NCBI GenBank assembly: GCA_947568835.1
Contig: OX387603.1
Location: 8,181,943-8,245,942 of the forward strand
Direction of reading: 5' to 3'
DNA: 64,000 bases
Origin: Protonemura montana
Taxonomy: Eukaryota; Arthropoda; Insecta; Plecoptera; Nemouridae
In this document: one piece after another, positions 61,772-64,000 of the stretch
Numbering within the stretch: the first letter of the stretch is position 1
Layout: each line of letters starts with the position of its first letter
Made by a program: the position numbers and the translations under genes
Notes under the pieces: generated by a model
What the model was told of the DNA's origin: nothing
Database searches by the model: none
The model's input: only the letters and a program-made list of their open reading frames with translations

Positions 61772-64000
61772 ATGGCGACAGCATGGCAGAATACTTTACG
61801 GATAACTGCATTAGCTGGAGTTGGCTTTGGTGGATGGCTTGCAGGAACAGTAACAGAGCGACTAAAAAACCGTTACGAAATTGGAATGCAATCACAAAGT
61901 GATCGCCAGTGTTTAAGCAAAGAATTGGTTTGCAAAATGCCTGGACTACCCATTTTCGGAACGGTCTCCGCAGCTACTCCAATGGAGAAAAAATTTGTAC
62001 CAATGGAATTACCATCTATTGTTCCATCGTCTGCAAGCCGCGTTTCTCAGGTTAGTGACCGCTGTAAAATTGTAATAAACCTATTTCAAATTCAATGGCA
62101 TCAGCCACTACACTGCATCTATTTTAATCATTTTCAGATAGATAATACACACTTGTCTGCAGTGCATTATAATACAATACATTAAAATACTGATGATAAG
62201 ATCCCAGCCATTGTCTAATTTCATTGAATGGAATTTCATTGGTCTTGGCTGTTAATGTTTGTAGCTTGGAACAAAAGTTAACTTACTGAATATTTAGATG
62301 GGAAGCAGGTATTTGGCCCATGATAAAGTGCAATGTGATATTTTTATTTGCTTCAAGTCTAAAACCCTACAAGAAATGAAAAGTATTATGAGCCAGTACA
62401 AATTTAGACCCAGAGCTGGCAAGCTGCCTTATGTTACTAAATTGGTGTTTTTACAGATAATGCGATATGGTTTTCCTGGAATGGATAATATAAGGTCCCT
62501 GGATGATTACGTATTGTCATATGACAAAAGAAATCGAGTAGCTCATTGGGTATTTGAGCACTTGACGAAAGAAAACACCAGACACAATGATTCGGTTGAC
62601 CGCGCTAAATGTGAATTCACAGAGGATGCTTCGGTTCACGCTTTTTTTCGGTGAGTTGTCTTCTAAGTGGTGTTACTGTATTGAAAAGAGAAGCAGCAAT
62701 TATGAATAAGTTGAAACTATCACAAATGTTGGGTTTAAAAATAAAATAAAATGTTCAAATTACACACTGCTTTTAAGTTATTATTTTTGTGATTTGTAGC
62801 ATCTGTTTCGAATCATTGCTTACAGTGTATCTATCTCGTACAGTATTTATCACACGCCATGCCAGGCCCAGATTATTGGTATATAAGTGTGTAAGGCATA
62901 CACAATAACACTGTTTACAACTTCTTTTTTTTTAACGTGAGGGAGAGGGGCCAATCGTTTATTATTATTAGGACCACTAATAACCTTTCAAAAATTGATG
63001 CCCAAACAGGGAATACACTAAAATCCTCTCAAAAATAATGTGTCCAAGTAGCTTAATTGGTTAGAGCAACACCCCATGACAGGTGGAGATCGGGGTTCGA
63101 TTCCCCGTTTGGGTATCAATTTTTGAGGTTATTAGTGATCTTAATAATAAAACACCCCGTGCTTTGCAATTTAAATCAGATTTTGCTCAGGGGCCAGTAG
63201 TATTTATTAGACAATTATAGAAATTTTGGCCTTCGAGAATGCAGAAAAGCCTGATATTGGTAGTTTGCTTCATGCATGACTTACCAACTGCAACCACCCA
63301 CTTTAAATTTTGCTTAAATGCATTGCAATCAATCTGAAGGTAATAAAGTAGCTTGTAGCTTTTGTTCTTTACAATTGAAGTCATTTCCAATTATGTGCTT
63401 ATTCTCTGCCAAACTATTTGTTTATTTTTCCATAATGGATCAGTTTACATGTCCGTTATGTACAAATCTTATTGTTACCAACAAATAGTTACTTTAATCC
63501 CAATGTTTATCATTTTAGAAATGCATATCGCTTTTGTAAAAATCTCGAAAGTGCTGATAATCAGTTTGTGCCGCATAAGCGGTCGCTTACGCCTGAAGCC
63601 AGTCGTAGCCATGTCGACAGATAAAGTGTAACTTCAGTTTCTATATGAAACCAGAATGAAAATTTTAATTTCCTAAGCTGCCAATAAACAAATAATATAA
63701 ATAATTGTCAATGAGTGACTAACTTGATGTTATTTCTGTTTCACAATTAGTTCACAAAACAAAGACTACAAAGGAAGCGGATTTGATCGCGGACACCTGG
63801 CTGCGGCCGGAAACCATCGGTGTAACCAAAAAGACGTCGAACAAACGTTCCTGCTATCGAACATGGCACCACAAGTCGGCGTCGGATTTAACCGCCACTC
63901 ATGGAACAACCTTGAAAAGTATGTGCGGAAGTTGACCCGTTCGTACTCAAACGTATACGTCTGCACCGGTCCTTTGTACCTACCAAGGGTCGAAAGTGAT
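61772..64000 (+). CDS. EndoG: Endonuclease G, mitochondrial (5' part, cut by the window end)
   Basis: Exons seen are 61772-62050, 62457-62650 and 63751-64000, running off the window. Phases are 0 and 2 with GT..AG. The first ~90 residues look like a mitochondrial leader with a hydrophobic helix (ITALAGVGFGGWLAG). The nuclease fold then begins with IMRYGFPGMDNIRSLDDYVLSYDKRNRVAHWVFEHL. The catalytic motif DRGHLAAAGNH places the His at about residue 173. NRHSWNNLEKY carries the Asn and Glu expected near the metal site. EndoG is a beta-beta-alpha-metal nuclease of the mitochondrial intermembrane space that cuts DNA and RNA. The C-terminal third is not in the window. Confidence 0.95.
62051..62456 (+). 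other. Intron 1 of EndoG
   Basis: It starts GTTAGT and ends TTTTTACAG. No other feature is visible. Confidence 0.7.
62959..63012 (-). repeat. Partial inverted tRNA-SINE fragment
   Basis: ACTAATAACCTTTCAAAAAT then TGATGCCCAAACAGGG is the reverse complement of the SINE region from the tRNA 3' end into the tail. It lies about 30 bp from a full copy in the opposite orientation, so the pair could fold into a hairpin in the EndoG pre-mRNA. Confidence 0.65.
63041..63176 (+). repeat. tRNA-derived SINE, copy 2
   Basis: The head TGTCCAAGTAGCTTAATTGG, then GGTTAGAGC, then CGGGGTTCGATTCCCCG (A and B boxes), pairs as a tRNA-like acceptor stem with TTTGGGTA. The anticodon arm is irregular. The tail ATCAATTTTTGAGGTTATTA leads to AATAATAAAACACCCCG and GCAATTTAAAT, shared with copy 1. 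A tRNA predictor may call this a tRNA gene, but the conserved non-tRNA tail shows it is a SINE. Confidence 0.78.

Larger units (their letters stand above)
62651..63750 (+). other. Intron 2 of EndoG, with SINE insertions
   Basis: It starts GTGAGT and ends TTTCACAATTAG. It contains the inverted SINE pair at 62959-63012 and 63041-63176. The remainder is AT-rich with no other supported feature. Confidence 0.7.

Noticed and set aside
63041-63116. tRNA gene
   Set aside because: The tRNA-like fold is followed by a tail shared with another copy at 57245-57391, and the anticodon loop lacks U33. It is better explained as a tRNA-derived SINE.
1-64000. CRISPR arrays, bacterial operons or phage regions
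   Set aside because: The window is eukaryotic with spliced genes. No direct-repeat/spacer structure was seen.

Overview
The window looks like a eukaryotic genome, most likely an arthropod and probably an insect with a large, repeat-rich genome. Coding exons are few, introns carry GT..AG borders, the DNA is AT-rich, and 5S-rRNA-derived and tRNA-derived SINEs are scattered through it. The protein-coding genes are metazoan housekeeping families (SURF6, DNAJC9, endonuclease G). The species cannot be named from the sequence alone.

Layout. 1-15336: no convincing host gene; it holds two 5S-derived SINEs, short 5S-like relics and an X-box-like palindromic repeat. 15337-22569: a DNA transposon of the TNP2 (En/Spm, CACTA-like) group with imperfect terminal inverted repeats and subterminal repeat arrays. 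It carries two intact minus-strand genes, a ~711-aa transposase with an intronless ORF and a five-exon, 369-aa DUF4806 protein. A possible shared leader exon with a promoter-like region lies upstream of both. 22570-35782: gene-poor DNA with poly-G tracts, a second X-box-like repeat, a CpG-rich patch and a truncated 5S SINE. 35783-45721: a plus-strand four-exon gene for a small single-pass membrane protein that I cannot name, with large introns and a possible tandem-donor alternative splice.

45722-51322: gene-free DNA ending in a full-length 5S SINE. 51842-64000 is the gene-dense end. SURF6 (minus, 4 exons) and DNAJC9 (plus, 4 exons) are divergent with starts about 450 bp apart. An unrecognised two-exon gene (minus, 202 aa) and endonuclease G (plus, cut by the window end) are divergent with starts about 730 bp apart. 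tRNA-derived SINE copies lie in the spacer and in EndoG intron 2.

Functionally the host genes point to ribosome biogenesis (SURF6), histone/HSP70 co-chaperoning (DNAJC9) and mitochondrial DNA cleavage (EndoG). The transposon is a self-contained unit. All exon models were built by eye from reading frame, splice-site sequence and phase, and none is backed by transcripts.
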